Origin: SIG510 sp045540975
GTDB taxonomy: Bacteria > Bacillota > Clostridia > Oscillospirales > JAAYXM01
Assembly: GCA_045540975.1 (NCBI GenBank)
Contig: JAZQIE010000095.1
Span: 1 to 10,297, forward strand
DNA: 10,297 bases
Direction: 5' to 3'
The translations under genes were made by a program, and so were the position numbers. Shown here in pieces: positions 1 through 6,269 of this stretch; position 1 is the first letter of the stretch; each line of letters begins with the position of its first letter. The notes beneath the pieces were generated by a model. It was not told the DNA's origin. It saw nothing but the letters and a program-made list of their open reading frames with translations, and searched no databases.

Positions 1-2
1 AT

Positions 3-635
3 CGGATGCAGAGTAAGGTGGTTTTTGTCACAAGTGTACTGCTCATCGTTCTGCCCGCGATTTATTTTGCGGCTGCGGAGGGGATGGACCTTTTGCCCGC
101 GCTGTTTCAGTCGGTCACCGCGCGTACCGCGGGATTTAATACCGTGGACCTTGGCGGCATGAGTGCGGTCGGGATTTTGCTGATGATTCTGCTCATGCTG
201 GTGGGCGGATCGCCCGGCTCAACCGCGGGCGGTATGAAGACGACCACACTTGCGGTGCTGGTCTCGACCATGATTGCGGTCTTCCGACGTCGGGAACACA
301 CCTGCTTTTTCGGACGGCGCATCGGCTCGGATGTGATTCGCACCGCGGTCGCGATTTTGATGATGTATCTGTGCCTGTCGGTCGGCGGTGCGGCGGTCAT
401 CAGCATTGCGGAGGGACTTCCGCTGCTTGCCTGCCTCTTTGAGACCGGCTCCGCGGTGGCGACCGTGGGACTCAGTTTGGGGTTGACCCCGACATTGGGG
501 GCGCTTGCGCGCGGGGTTTTGATTGTATTGATGTTTACCGGACGTGTGGGAGGGCTTACCGTGGTCTTTGCCGCGGCATTCGGTCAGGTGAAAACTTCCG
601 CACAACTTCCGCAGGAAAAAATCACGGTTGGTTAA
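3..635 (+). CDS. ktrB: KtrB/TrkH-family potassium uptake channel subunit, C-terminal part (5' end outside window)
   Basis: This is the membrane pore subunit of a Ktr/Trk potassium uptake system. The reading frame is open at the left edge, and an ATG at 6 is probably internal, so about 210 C-terminal residues are seen of a protein usually 440-480 long. Visible family marks are the selectivity-filter loop TARTAGFNTVD, the conserved GGSPGSTAGGMKTTT stretch, and a last pore loop ending ATVGLSLGLT, each followed by hydrophobic membrane segments. The filter glycines (AGFN and TVGLS) are present, which fits a working K+ pathway. The stop is ten bases before the start of the regulatory subunit KtrA, whose Shine-Dalgarno sequence partly overlaps this stop codon, so the two are co-transcribed. 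KtrB versus TrkH naming cannot be settled without the N-terminus; the single-RCK partner favours Ktr. Confidence 0.93.
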   Translation, partial: RMQSKVVFVTSVLLIVLPAIYFAAAEGMDLLPALFQSVTARTAGFNTVDLGGMSAVGILLMILLMLVGGSPGSTAGGMKTTTLAVLVSTMIAVFRRREHTCFFGRRIGSDVIRTAVAILMMYLCLSVGGAAVISIAEGLPLLACLFETGSAVATVGLSLGLTPTLGALARGVLIVLMFTGRVGGLTVVFAAAFGQVKTSAQLPQEKITVG

Positions 636-645
636 GGAGGACACT

Positions 646-1293
646 ATGAAATCGGTATTGCTCATCGGATTGGGTCGGTTTGGCCAACATATCGCACAAA
701 AACTCAACCTGTTTTCACATGAGGTGCTGGCGGTGGATTCATCGGAGGAGCGCGTGAATGCGGTGCTTCCGTATGTGACAAATGCGCAAATCGGGGACTC
801 CACCGACCCGACATTTCTCGCATCCATCGGAGTGGAGAGCTTTGACACCTGCATTGTGGCAATCGGGGATGATTTCCAAAGCTCGCTCGAGACCACGCTG
901 ACCTTGAAGGAATTGGGTGCAAAGCACGTGGTTGCTCGCGCCTCCACCGATATTCAGGAAAAGTTCTTGCTTCGCAACGGTGCGGATGAGGTGGTGTATC
1001 CGGAAAAGCAGGCGGCGGCATGGACCGCGATTCGCTGCGGCTCTGCGCACGTGTTGGAGTATATGGAGGTTGACGCGGAATACTCGATTATGGAGGTCGA
1101 GATTCCCGAGGCTTGGCTCGGCAAGACGGTGGAACAGCTGCAAGTGCGCAGAAAACACGGAATCACCATTTTGGGTGCGCGTGAAAACGGGCGGCTGGAC
1201 CTCAATATCACGGCAGAGACACTTTTGGATGACGAGCGCTCGCTTTTGGTTTGCGGCAGCAATCAGGCACTCCGCAAGTGCTTCGATTTGTAA
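646..1293 (+). CDS. ktrA: KtrA/TrkA-family potassium uptake regulatory subunit (RCK protein)
   Basis: This is a cytosolic gating subunit that binds nucleotide (ATP/ADP or NAD(H) in this family) and controls the KtrB pore encoded just upstream. The protein is 215 aa, the usual size for a single-RCK KtrA. Residues 4-13 form the Rossmann motif with G8, G10 and G13 (IGLGRFG), and D31 closes the second strand (LAVDSS). RCK_N covers about 1-130. RCK_C covers about 140-215, including MEVEIPEAWLGKTVEQL. The ATG at 646 is chosen over an in-frame TTG at 628 because a perfect AAGGAGG (634-640) lies five bases before it and the TTG would overlap the ktrB stop. The acyltransferase gene begins 12 bases downstream with its own strong Shine-Dalgarno. 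Confidence 0.95.
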   Translation: MKSVLLIGLGRFGQHIAQKLNLFSHEVLAVDSSEERVNAVLPYVTNAQIGDSTDPTFLASIGVESFDTCIVAIGDDFQSSLETTLTLKELGAKHVVARASTDIQEKFLLRNGADEVVYPEKQAAAWTAIRCGSAHVLEYMEVDAEYSIMEVEIPEAWLGKTVEQLQVRRKHGITILGARENGRLDLNITAETLLDDERSLLVCGSNQALRKCFDL

Positions 1294-1305
1294 GGAGGAG
1301 AACGG

Positions 1306-2340
1306 ATGGGAAGGCGGCGTGATTTCGACCTGCTCCGTGTGATTTGCGCGGCTGCGGTGGTGTATCTCCATGTGGCGGCGCCCGCGCTCCGACAGAGCGA
1401 GCATCAAGCGGCTTGGCAGGTGTCCAATCTCCTGAGTGCGCTTTGCACCGCGGCGGTCCCGCTCTTCTTCATGATTTCGGGCGCGCTTGCGCTCGAGAGC
1501 GAGAAGACCGCGGATGTCGGGGATTTGCTCAAAAGACGGTTTTGGCGGATTGCGGTGCCGTTTGCGGTCTGGACGGGTGTGATGCTCCTCTACTATTACA
1601 CGCGCGACGGCAGGATGCCCGCACTTACGAGTGTTTTGAGTACGCCTGTCACCACTCCGTACTGGTTTTTGTATGCCTTCCTGTCGCTTACGCTGCTGTC
1701 ACCGCTGCTCAGACGGTTGGTGAAGGGGTTAGACACGGGGGCATGGCGGTATGCGCTCGGGTTATGGCTTACGTTTACCGTGGGGGCGTATCTGGCACGC
1801 GGAGTGCTGGGGGAATGGGTTTCCTGGCACGCTCCGTACTCGCTCTCGTTTCTCGGCGGGATGCTTGGGTATTACCTGCTTGGGTATTATCTGGCGCAGC
1901 ACACGTGCAAGGGGAGTGCATGGATGTACGGCACAGCGGCGGCGGTCACGGTGCTGTGCATTGCGGTGCTCACAGCGTGGCACACGGCACGGGTCGGTAC
2001 ATATTCCGAGTTTTTCAAGAGTTATCTCTCGGTCTTTACCGTGGTTTTGGCGGCGAGTTTGTTCCTTTTTGCACGGAAGATGTGGGAAGGAAAGACGAGC
2101 GGAAAGACCCTTTCCGCACTCGCGAATGCGAGCTTTGGGGTGTATCTCTCCCATCCGCTACTCATGGATGTGATTCGGCGGTGGGTGAGTGGGGAGACCC
2201 TCATTGCGATTGACACACTTGCGGTACAGATTCCGTATTTCTTTGCGGTTTTGGGTGCGAGTGTGACCCTCTCGCTGATTCTGGTGCGGCTTCCGATTCT
2301 TCGCTTTCTTTTCCTCGGGATTCGGGGGAAAAAGGGTTGA
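1306..2340 (+). CDS. Membrane acyltransferase, acyltransferase-3 family
   Basis: This is a multi-pass membrane protein of 344 aa, typical for acyltransferase-3 enzymes, which move acetyl, succinyl or other acyl groups onto cell-surface sugars or envelope components. The N-terminus has the family signature: R-x-F-D-L-L-R near residues 4-11, then a hydrophobic segment ending in the likely catalytic H22 (VVYLH). About ten membrane helices follow, with basic cytosolic loops such as LLKRRFWRI. Late in the protein, FGVYLSHPLLMDV matches the conserved C-terminal 'YL.H' segment. The start has an AAGGAGG at 1292-1298, seven bases upstream, overlapping the ktrA stop. It probably shares the potassium-transport transcript, although no functional link is evident. 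The acceptor is unknown. Its TGA stop lies inside the -35 box of the next operon. Confidence 0.9.
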   Translation: MGRRRDFDLLRVICAAAVVYLHVAAPALRQSEHQAAWQVSNLLSALCTAAVPLFFMISGALALESEKTADVGDLLKRRFWRIAVPFAVWTGVMLLYYYTRDGRMPALTSVLSTPVTTPYWFLYAFLSLTLLSPLLRRLVKGLDTGAWRYALGLWLTFTVGAYLARGVLGEWVSWHAPYSLSFLGGMLGYYLLGYYLAQHTCKGSAWMYGTAAAVTVLCIAVLTAWHTARVGTYSEFFKSYLSVFTVVLAASLFLFARKMWEGKTSGKTLSALANASFGVYLSHPLLMDVIRRWVSGETLIAIDTLAVQIPYFFAVLGASVTLSLILVRLPILRFLFLGIRGKKG

Positions 2341-2365
2341 CTTTTTGGGGCGCTTGGCATACAAT
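2337..2365 (+). promoter_or_regulatory. Sigma-A-type promoter of the three-hydrolase operon
   Basis: A -35 box TTGACT (2337-2342) and a -10 box TACAAT (2360-2365) are separated by exactly 17 bases, five of six matches each. Transcription would begin near 2372, leaving a leader of about 24 nt with an AAAGAGGTG Shine-Dalgarno. The -35 overlaps the acyltransferase TGA stop (2338-2340), and no terminator separates the two units, so some read-through is expected. Confidence 0.8.
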
Positions 2366-2395
2366 GACCTTACACACAAGAAAGAGGTGTATTTC

Positions 2396-3208
2396 ATGAA
2401 AACATTTCAGGAAAAGATGAAACTGTTATACGACAACGAGGTCATCAACTGGCACGAGCATGTGTGGTTCAATGCGGACCGCTCGGGGCTGAACTGGGCG
2501 CATGCCGATAAGTTGGTGGAATCCATGAATGCGATGGGAATTGACAAGACCGTGGTTTCCAACCCGATTACCTGGGACCGTTACTGCAAGCCCGAGGATT
2601 TCCGCTTTGCAAACGACACCGTGTTTGAAGCGATCAAGAAGTATCCGAAGGAGCTTGCGGGGATGTGCTTTGTCAATGCGGGCTGGAGAGACGAGGCAAT
2701 CGCGGAAATCCAGCGCTGCTACGATAAGGGGATGCTGGGCATCAAGCTTTATCACCAGTATTTTATCAACGATACCGTGCTGTTCCCGATTATTGAAACG
2801 TGCATTGAGTTGGACATTCCGATTCTGGTGCACGCGGGCAAGCTCACGGTCAATCCGTTGGAGCAGCCGCACATTTCGGACGGGACTCATTTTGCCGATG
2901 TGGCAAAGCGCTATCCGGAGGCAAACTTCATCATGGCGCATATCACGGGCGGCGGCGATTGGCAGTGGCAGCTGCGCGCGATCCGTGACTGCAAGAACGT
3001 GGTCACCGACATGAGCGGCAGTGTTTGCGACCGCCCTGTTTTGGAGCAGACCGTTGAGATGCTGGGCGTGGAGAGACTCCTCTTCGGCACAGACATTTCG
3101 GCAGGACCGTGCGTGGGCAAGATTCTCTGCGCGGACCTCTCCGAGGAAGACAAGAAGACCATTCTGGCAGGAAAAGCCTACCAGCGTTTCTTGAGAAAGG
3201 GTGTGTAA
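2396..3208 (+). CDS. Amidohydrolase-2 family metal-dependent hydrolase (complete metal site)
   Basis: This is a 270-aa TIM-barrel protein of the amidohydrolase_2 (ACMSD-like) family, whose members hydrolyse, dehydrate or decarboxylate small carboxylated or cyclic compounds using a bound divalent metal. Expected ligands are all visible: H20-x-H22 (NWHEHVWF), H146 at the end of a strand (ILVHAGK), H182 (FIMAHITGGG) and D233 (LLFGTDIS). Strand segments such as LGIKLYHQY also fit. The ATG at 2396 is preferred over an in-frame TTG at 2345 because it has a Shine-Dalgarno at 2381-2389 and because the TTG lies inside the promoter. It is the first gene of a three-gene operon, and the next start is four bases after its stop. 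The substrate is unknown. The following gene has the same fold but lacks the metal ligands. Confidence 0.92.
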   Translation: MKTFQEKMKLLYDNEVINWHEHVWFNADRSGLNWAHADKLVESMNAMGIDKTVVSNPITWDRYCKPEDFRFANDTVFEAIKKYPKELAGMCFVNAGWRDEAIAEIQRCYDKGMLGIKLYHQYFINDTVLFPIIETCIELDIPILVHAGKLTVNPLEQPHISDGTHFADVAKRYPEANFIMAHITGGGDWQWQLRAIRDCKNVVTDMSGSVCDRPVLEQTVEMLGVERLLFGTDISAGPCVGKILCADLSEEDKKTILAGKAYQRFLRKGV

Positions 3209-3212
3209 CGGT

Positions 3213-3980
3213 ATGAGAATCATTGATACTTGCGGTTATATCGGAAATTGGCCGTTCCGCCGACTCACTCGCAACACCGCGGAGGAAGTGGACAAACTGA
3301 TGCAGGAGCTTGGCGCGGACACGTTGTTTGTGGCATCCTCCGACGCGATTTGCTACAAGAATCCGCAGGACGGAAACGAAGCGCTCTTTGAGGCGCTCGA
3401 CGGCAAGAAGTTTGCGACCGATTTTAAGAAGTTTGCGGTTATCCGCCCGGGGTATCCGGGATGGAAGCATGACATTGACGTTTGCATCAAGGAGCTTGGT
3501 TTCTTCGGGCTTGAGATTGCGCCGATGTACCATGACCTGACTCAGGCAGAGATGTCGGAGTTTTACGCATACGCGAGCGAGCTGGGTGTTCCCGTGCGCA
3601 TCAACACCGAGTTTGAAAACTGGAGACAGCACCACCGCTTGGATGACCACCGCGTCATCAATGCGGGTATGCTGGTACCCATGCTGAAGGCGGGCGATGC
3701 ACCGCTGATTGTCAACTCCCTCTCCGCTCCGAACGTTGAGTTTGCGGAGATTGCGCGTGAGCGCGGGAATATCTTTGTGGATATCAACCGTGTGGACAGC
3801 TTTGCGTCCAACAGCTTGGAATACATGGCAGAGGTCATGGGCGTGGACGCGCTGTGCGTCGGCACACGCGCACCGTTTAGCTACGGCGACGGCAATCTGG
3901 TCAAAATCATGTTTACCAAGATGTTCACCGACGAAGACCGCGAGAAAATCGCATGGAAGAACATCTCCAAGATTCTGTAA
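3213..3980 (+). CDS. Amidohydrolase-fold protein with metal ligands replaced (probable pseudoenzyme)
   Basis: This 255-aa protein resembles the amidohydrolase_2 family and the gene just before it, with an N-terminal IIDT strand, LGVPV and LIVNS strands, and a VGT motif near the C-terminus. At every place where a metal ligand is expected another residue stands: DTCGYIG has C7 and Y9 for the His-x-His pair, N131 (VRINTE) for the strand-5 His, S169 (LIVNSLS) for the next His, and R219 (VGTRAPF) for the Asp. The reading frame is intact with normal codon usage, so it is not a decaying gene. I infer a non-catalytic partner or a binding protein. The ATG at 3213 has a GAAAGGG about nine bases upstream and is preferred over an upstream GTG at 3201. 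Its stop overlaps the next start as TAATG. Confidence 0.85.
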   Translation: MRIIDTCGYIGNWPFRRLTRNTAEEVDKLMQELGADTLFVASSDAICYKNPQDGNEALFEALDGKKFATDFKKFAVIRPGYPGWKHDIDVCIKELGFFGLEIAPMYHDLTQAEMSEFYAYASELGVPVRINTEFENWRQHHRLDDHRVINAGMLVPMLKAGDAPLIVNSLSAPNVEFAEIARERGNIFVDINRVDSFASNSLEYMAEVMGVDALCVGTRAPFSYGDGNLVKIMFTKMFTDEDREKIAWKNISKIL

Positions 3981-4981
3981 TGAGAACGTATATTCTTCCC
4001 GAATCGGGGAAAGACTTTAAGGCGAATCTGCACTGCCATACCGTGATTTCGGATGGGGAGAAGACCCCTGCGGAAATCAAGGCGATGTATGTCGCACGTG
4101 GGTATTCTGCGGTGGCGTTTACCGACCATGATATTCTGCTCGACCACAGCGATTTGACCGATGAGAGTTTTGTGGCACTCAATGGGTATGAACTTGATGT
4201 TCCGCCCTTGAATCCGTCCACTTGTCATATGTGCTTCATTGCAAAAGACCCCGAAAATCTCACCATGGTGTGTCATGCACCCGGGTACTTAAACTGGGGG
4301 AATATGCCGAAGTACGCGGATCAAATTCAGTTTGACCGTGACGATTATGTGAGGGAATACTCGCATGAAGGCATCAACGAGATGTTCCGCATTGGGCGGG
4401 AGAATGGTTTTTTTGTGACCTACAATCATCCGGTCTGGTCGCAGGAGCGCTATCCGGAATATTCGGGGTACGAGGGGATGAATGCCCTCGAGATTTTCAA
4501 CACGGGATGCTTTCGGAATGGGTATCCCGAGTACAACGCGGGTGTGTATGACGACCTGCTTCGGCAGGGCAAGCGCATCTTCTGTATTGCGGCGGATGAC
4601 AACCATAACCACAGTGAGGCTGCGCATTGGCATCCCGACATCGATTCGTTTGGTGGATGGGTGATGATTCGCGCGGAGAGTCTCAGTTATGAGAATTTGA
4701 CAAAAGCACTCGAAAATGGGGACTTTTACGCTTCCTGCGGACCTGAGATCAAGTCCTGCTATATTGAGGACGGGGTGGCGCATATCACCACCTCGGCGGC
4801 ATGTCGCATTGCGATGGTGACCGCGCGGAGAAATGCTGCGGCGGTGGAGGTCACAGGCGATGACCGTGTATGCGAGGCGCATTTCCCGATTTCGCCCGAG
4901 GACGGTTACATCCGCTTTGATGTGGTGGATGAAAACGGCAACCACGCCAATACCAACGCGGTGTTTTTGGAAGATTTGTAA
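3980..4981 (+). CDS. PHP-domain metallohydrolase, CehA/McbA-like
   Basis: This is a 333-aa member of the PHP phosphoesterase superfamily, most like the CehA/McbA group. The metal-binding motifs run in order: H18-x-H20 (NLHCHT, followed by SDGEKTP), D49-H50 (AFTDHD), E71 (NGYEL), H83 (CHM), H150 (YNHP), E171 (ALEIFNT) and D207-x-H209 (ADDNH), so the enzyme should bind two or three metals. The last 100 residues, after the PHP core, form a beta-rich C-terminal part. The ATG shares its A with the preceding TAA stop and has no clear Shine-Dalgarno, so translation is probably coupled to the upstream gene. A strong hairpin terminator follows five bases after the stop. The family hydrolyses phosphoesters, and some members hydrolyse carbamates; the substrate here is unknown. 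Confidence 0.92.
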   Translation: MRTYILPESGKDFKANLHCHTVISDGEKTPAEIKAMYVARGYSAVAFTDHDILLDHSDLTDESFVALNGYELDVPPLNPSTCHMCFIAKDPENLTMVCHAPGYLNWGNMPKYADQIQFDRDDYVREYSHEGINEMFRIGRENGFFVTYNHPVWSQERYPEYSGYEGMNALEIFNTGCFRNGYPEYNAGVYDDLLRQGKRIFCIAADDNHNHSEAAHWHPDIDSFGGWVMIRAESLSYENLTKALENGDFYASCGPEIKSCYIEDGVAHITTSAACRIAMVTARRNAAAVEVTGDDRVCEAHFPISPEDGYIRFDVVDENGNHANTNAVFLEDL

Positions 4982-4985
4982 GGCT

Positions 4986-5021
4986 AAAAAAACTCGGTTG
5001 TGAAAACAACCGAGTTTTTTT
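4986..5021. terminator. Bidirectional intrinsic terminator, copy 1 of a 33-bp repeat
   Basis: This is a perfect 16-bp stem (4986-5001 paired with 5006-5021) with core CTCGGTTGT, a GAAA tetraloop, and A/T tracts on both sides, so it can stop transcripts from either strand. It lies between the convergent PHP gene (plus) and Xre gene (minus). Positions 4988-5020 are identical to 5933-5965, the second copy at the far end of the Xre/zinc-ribbon cassette. Confidence 0.93.
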
Positions 5022-5032
5022 ACTGTGAAGAG

Positions 5033-5275
5033 TTATTGCTTGAGGAGTTCGTCCAATGTGCGGTTTAAGACCTTAGCGAGTGCGATGAGTTCAATATCGG
5101 TGACAAAGCGCTTCCCACACTCGATGCGCTGGATGGCATTTTTGTCCAAATCCAATCCAACAAGTTGCAAACGGTCTGCCAATTCACGCTGCGAAATTTT
5201 GAGTTCTTTCCGATATTGCGCGACATTCTTGCCGCACAAATTATTGCTTCCGTCGGAAGATTTGTTGATAAACAT
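5033..5275 (-). CDS. Small Xre-family HTH transcriptional regulator (first)
   Basis: This is an 80-aa single-domain protein with a Cro/C1-type helix-turn-helix at about residues 17-75. YRKELKISQRELADRL forms the first helices, NAIQRIECGKRFVTDIEL is the recognition-helix region, and LAKVLNRTLDELL is the closing helix. There is no extra sensor domain. The start is ATG with GAGGGG (5281-5286 on the opposite strand) five bases before it. It is divergent from the zinc-ribbon gene, and the shared region carries two matching dyads, so it most likely represses both itself and that gene. Its 3' end faces terminator copy 1. The effector that relieves repression is not evident. Confidence 0.9.
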   Translation of the reverse strand: MFINKSSDGSNNLCGKNVAQYRKELKISQRELADRLQLVGLDLDKNAIQRIECGKRFVTDIELIALAKVLNRTLDELLKQ

Positions 5276-5291
5276 ACAATCCCCTCACTTT

Positions 5292-5312
5292 TTGACATTC
5301 AGTGCTTGTCAA
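5292..5312. promoter_or_regulatory. Dyad operator 1 in the divergent Xre/zinc-ribbon promoter region
   Basis: The outer arms TTGACA (5292-5297) and TGTCAA (5307-5312) are perfect inverted repeats. The 21-bp site matches operator 2 at 17 of 21 positions. It contains the -35 box of the zinc-ribbon promoter (5306-5311), so a bound protein would block that promoter. The first Xre regulator is the likely ligand by position. Confidence 0.75.
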
Positions 5313-5334
5313 CAAGAAAATTATATGCTATAAT
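5306..5334 (+). promoter_or_regulatory. Promoter of the zinc-ribbon/OB-fold gene
   Basis: The -35 box TTGTCA (5306-5311) and a perfect -10 TATAAT (5329-5334) are 17 bases apart, predicting a start near 5341. On the opposite strand a TATAAT at 5320-5325 may serve the Xre gene, but its -35 is poor. Both putative promoters are bracketed by operators 1 and 2. Confidence 0.82.
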
Positions 5335-5344
5335 AAGACAAACA

Positions 5345-5365
5345 ATGACATTTAGTGAATGTCAA
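5345..5365. promoter_or_regulatory. Dyad operator 2 in the divergent Xre/zinc-ribbon promoter region
   Basis: The inner arms TGACATT (5346-5352) and AATGTCA (5358-5364) are perfect seven-base inverted repeats around TAGTG. The centre is 53 bp from operator 1, about five helical turns, which puts both on the same face of the DNA. It lies just downstream of the zinc-ribbon transcription start and near the expected -35 of the Xre gene. Confidence 0.75.
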
Positions 5366-5382
5366 AGAAAGGGGTATTTCAC

Positions 5383-5928
5383 ATGGTTTGTAAAAAATGC
5401 GGAAAAGAACTGGATGACAAGGCGGTTGTCTGTGTCGGCTGCGGATGTCCGGTCAAGAAACAGTCCAAAAACATTTTGAAAAAGTGGTGGTTTTGGGTGC
5501 TTGCGGTGTTGGTTGTGATTGTCGTTGCAGCAAGCGGCGGTGATTCGGAGACCACCAATGCGGGCGGTGAGACCGCAACACAAACCGAGCAAAAGCCGAT
5601 TGAAATTGTATACGAACAAAAGGATTTGAAAACGATGTTTGCCGAGCTTGAGTCGAATGCGATGAAGGCAGAAGCAACCTACCAAGACAAGTACGTTGAA
5701 GTGACCGGGAAAATCAGCGGGTTTGACAGCGATGGCAGTTATATTTCCGTTCAAGCGGTTGGCGCGGATGTCTGGGATTTCAACTCAATGATGTGCTACA
5801 TTAAAAACGATGCACAGAAGCAGTTCTTGATGGAAAAGAACGAGGGTGATACTGTGATCATCAAGGGGAAAATCACCTCGGTCGGTGAAATTTTGGGATA
5901 TTCGTTGGATATTGCTGAAATTCAGTAA
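5383..5928 (+). CDS. Zinc-ribbon, single-TM protein with extracytoplasmic OB-fold (tRNA_anti-like) domain
   Basis: This 181-aa protein has three parts. Residues 3-22 form a short zinc ribbon with C3-x2-C6 and C17-x2-C20 (and an extra C22). One membrane helix lies at about 35-50, preceded by basic residues. After a Thr/Gly/Glu-rich linker comes a domain at about 75-180 with the look of the tRNA_anti-like/OB-fold family (YVEVTGKISGF, DTVIIKGKITSVG). The positive-inside rule puts the zinc ribbon in the cytosol and the OB domain outside. The role is unknown; such proteins are often annotated as hypothetical. The ATG at 5383 has AAAGAAAGGGG eight bases upstream; the in-frame ATG at 5359 lies within operator 2 and has no such site. 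A hairpin terminator follows directly. Confidence 0.85.
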   Translation: MVCKKCGKELDDKAVVCVGCGCPVKKQSKNILKKWWFWVLAVLVVIVVAASGGDSETTNAGGETATQTEQKPIEIVYEQKDLKTMFAELESNAMKAEATYQDKYVEVTGKISGFDSDGSYISVQAVGADVWDFNSMMCYIKNDAQKQFLMEKNEGDTVIIKGKITSVGEILGYSLDIAEIQ

Positions 5929-5932
5929 ACAG

Positions 5933-5965
5933 AAAAACTCGGTTGTGAAAACAACCGAGTTTTTT
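5933..5965. terminator. Bidirectional intrinsic terminator, copy 2 of the 33-bp repeat
   Basis: This is identical over 33 bases to 4988-5020, with the same CTCGGTTGT stem, GAAA loop and flanking A/T tracts (14-bp stem, 5933-5946 with 5951-5964). It lies four bases after the zinc-ribbon stop. The T-run overlaps the TAA stop of the second Xre gene on the minus strand (5964-5966), so it serves both converging genes. Confidence 0.93.
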
Positions 5966-6194
5966 AGTCTTCTTCTAAGAGTTTTGCGGGTGGGATGGCG
6001 AGGACTTGGGCGATTTTGAACAGGGTTTCAAGAGAAATACCGCGTACGGTACCCGTGCCTTCCACCTGCGCAAGAAAATTTACGCTTTTCCCGATGCGCT
6101 CTGCAAAGGCTTCTTGGGTATATCCTGCCTTCTTTCGGTAGTATGCAATTTTGAGTCCCAAAGTGATATAACGCTCGGAAAATTCGGTTTTCAT
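5964..6194 (-). CDS. Small Xre-family HTH transcriptional regulator (second)
   Basis: This is a 76-aa Cro/C1-type HTH protein. LGLKIAYYRKKAGYTQEAFAERIG forms the first helices, NFLAQVEG the recognition region, and SLETLFKIAQVLAIPPAKLLEED the closing part. It is clearly different in sequence from the first Xre protein, so it is not a recent duplicate. The ATG start has a strong AAAGGAGG (6202-6209, minus sense) seven bases upstream. A dyad lies over its promoter, which suggests self-repression. It is divergent from the SLOG-PHP-mntP operon and could also control it. There is no sensor domain, and its stop codon lies in the terminator T-run. Confidence 0.9.
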   Translation of the reverse strand: MKTEFSERYITLGLKIAYYRKKAGYTQEAFAERIGKSVNFLAQVEGTGTVRGISLETLFKIAQVLAIPPAKLLEED

Positions 6195-6211
6195 CGCAAG
6201 GCCTCCTTTGT

Positions 6212-6229
6212 TTGGTATTATTGTACCAA
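6212..6229. promoter_or_regulatory. Dyad operator over the second Xre promoter
   Basis: TTGGTA (6212-6217) and TACCAA (6224-6229) are perfect six-base inverted repeats six bases apart. The site covers the -10 of the minus-strand Xre gene and lies only three bases before its Shine-Dalgarno. Self-repression by the second Xre protein is the natural reading, but it is inferred from position only. Confidence 0.65.
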
Positions 6230-6248
6230 CAAACGGAGGTCACTATAA
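6220..6248 (-). promoter_or_regulatory. Extended -10 promoter of the second Xre gene
   Basis: On the minus strand a TACAAT (6220-6225) is preceded by TGG, giving an extended -10. A weak -35 TTATAG (6243-6248, minus sense) lies 17 bases further up. The extended -10 may make up for the poor -35. It is embedded in the dyad at 6212-6229. Confidence 0.55.
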
Positions 6249-6269
6249 TTTGCTTAAAGTATATCTTTA

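Noticed and set aside
219..947. A long minus-strand open frame across the ktrB/ktrA junction.
   Set aside because: It is antisense to two clearly recognised genes, has low-complexity basic composition, and has no ribosome site or family match.
1344..2213. A 289-codon plus-strand frame within the acyltransferase gene.
   Set aside because: The overlapping frame has Gly/Ala/Cys-rich sequence without membrane helices or motifs; the acyltransferase frame has a family signature and a strong ribosome site.
4289..4945. A 218-codon minus-strand frame inside the PHP gene.
   Set aside because: It is a shadow of the well-supported PHP coding frame, with no domain or start signals.
5033..6194. A toxin-antitoxin system made of the two small Xre proteins and the zinc-ribbon protein.
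   Set aside because: Neither Xre gene is co-directional with a small toxin-like gene, and the zinc-ribbon protein resembles a membrane OB-fold protein rather than a known toxin. It remains possible but is unsupported.
5033..6194. The two Xre genes as a recent duplication carried with the repeated terminator.
   Set aside because: Each lies beside a terminator copy, but the proteins differ along nearly their whole length beyond the generic HTH pattern.
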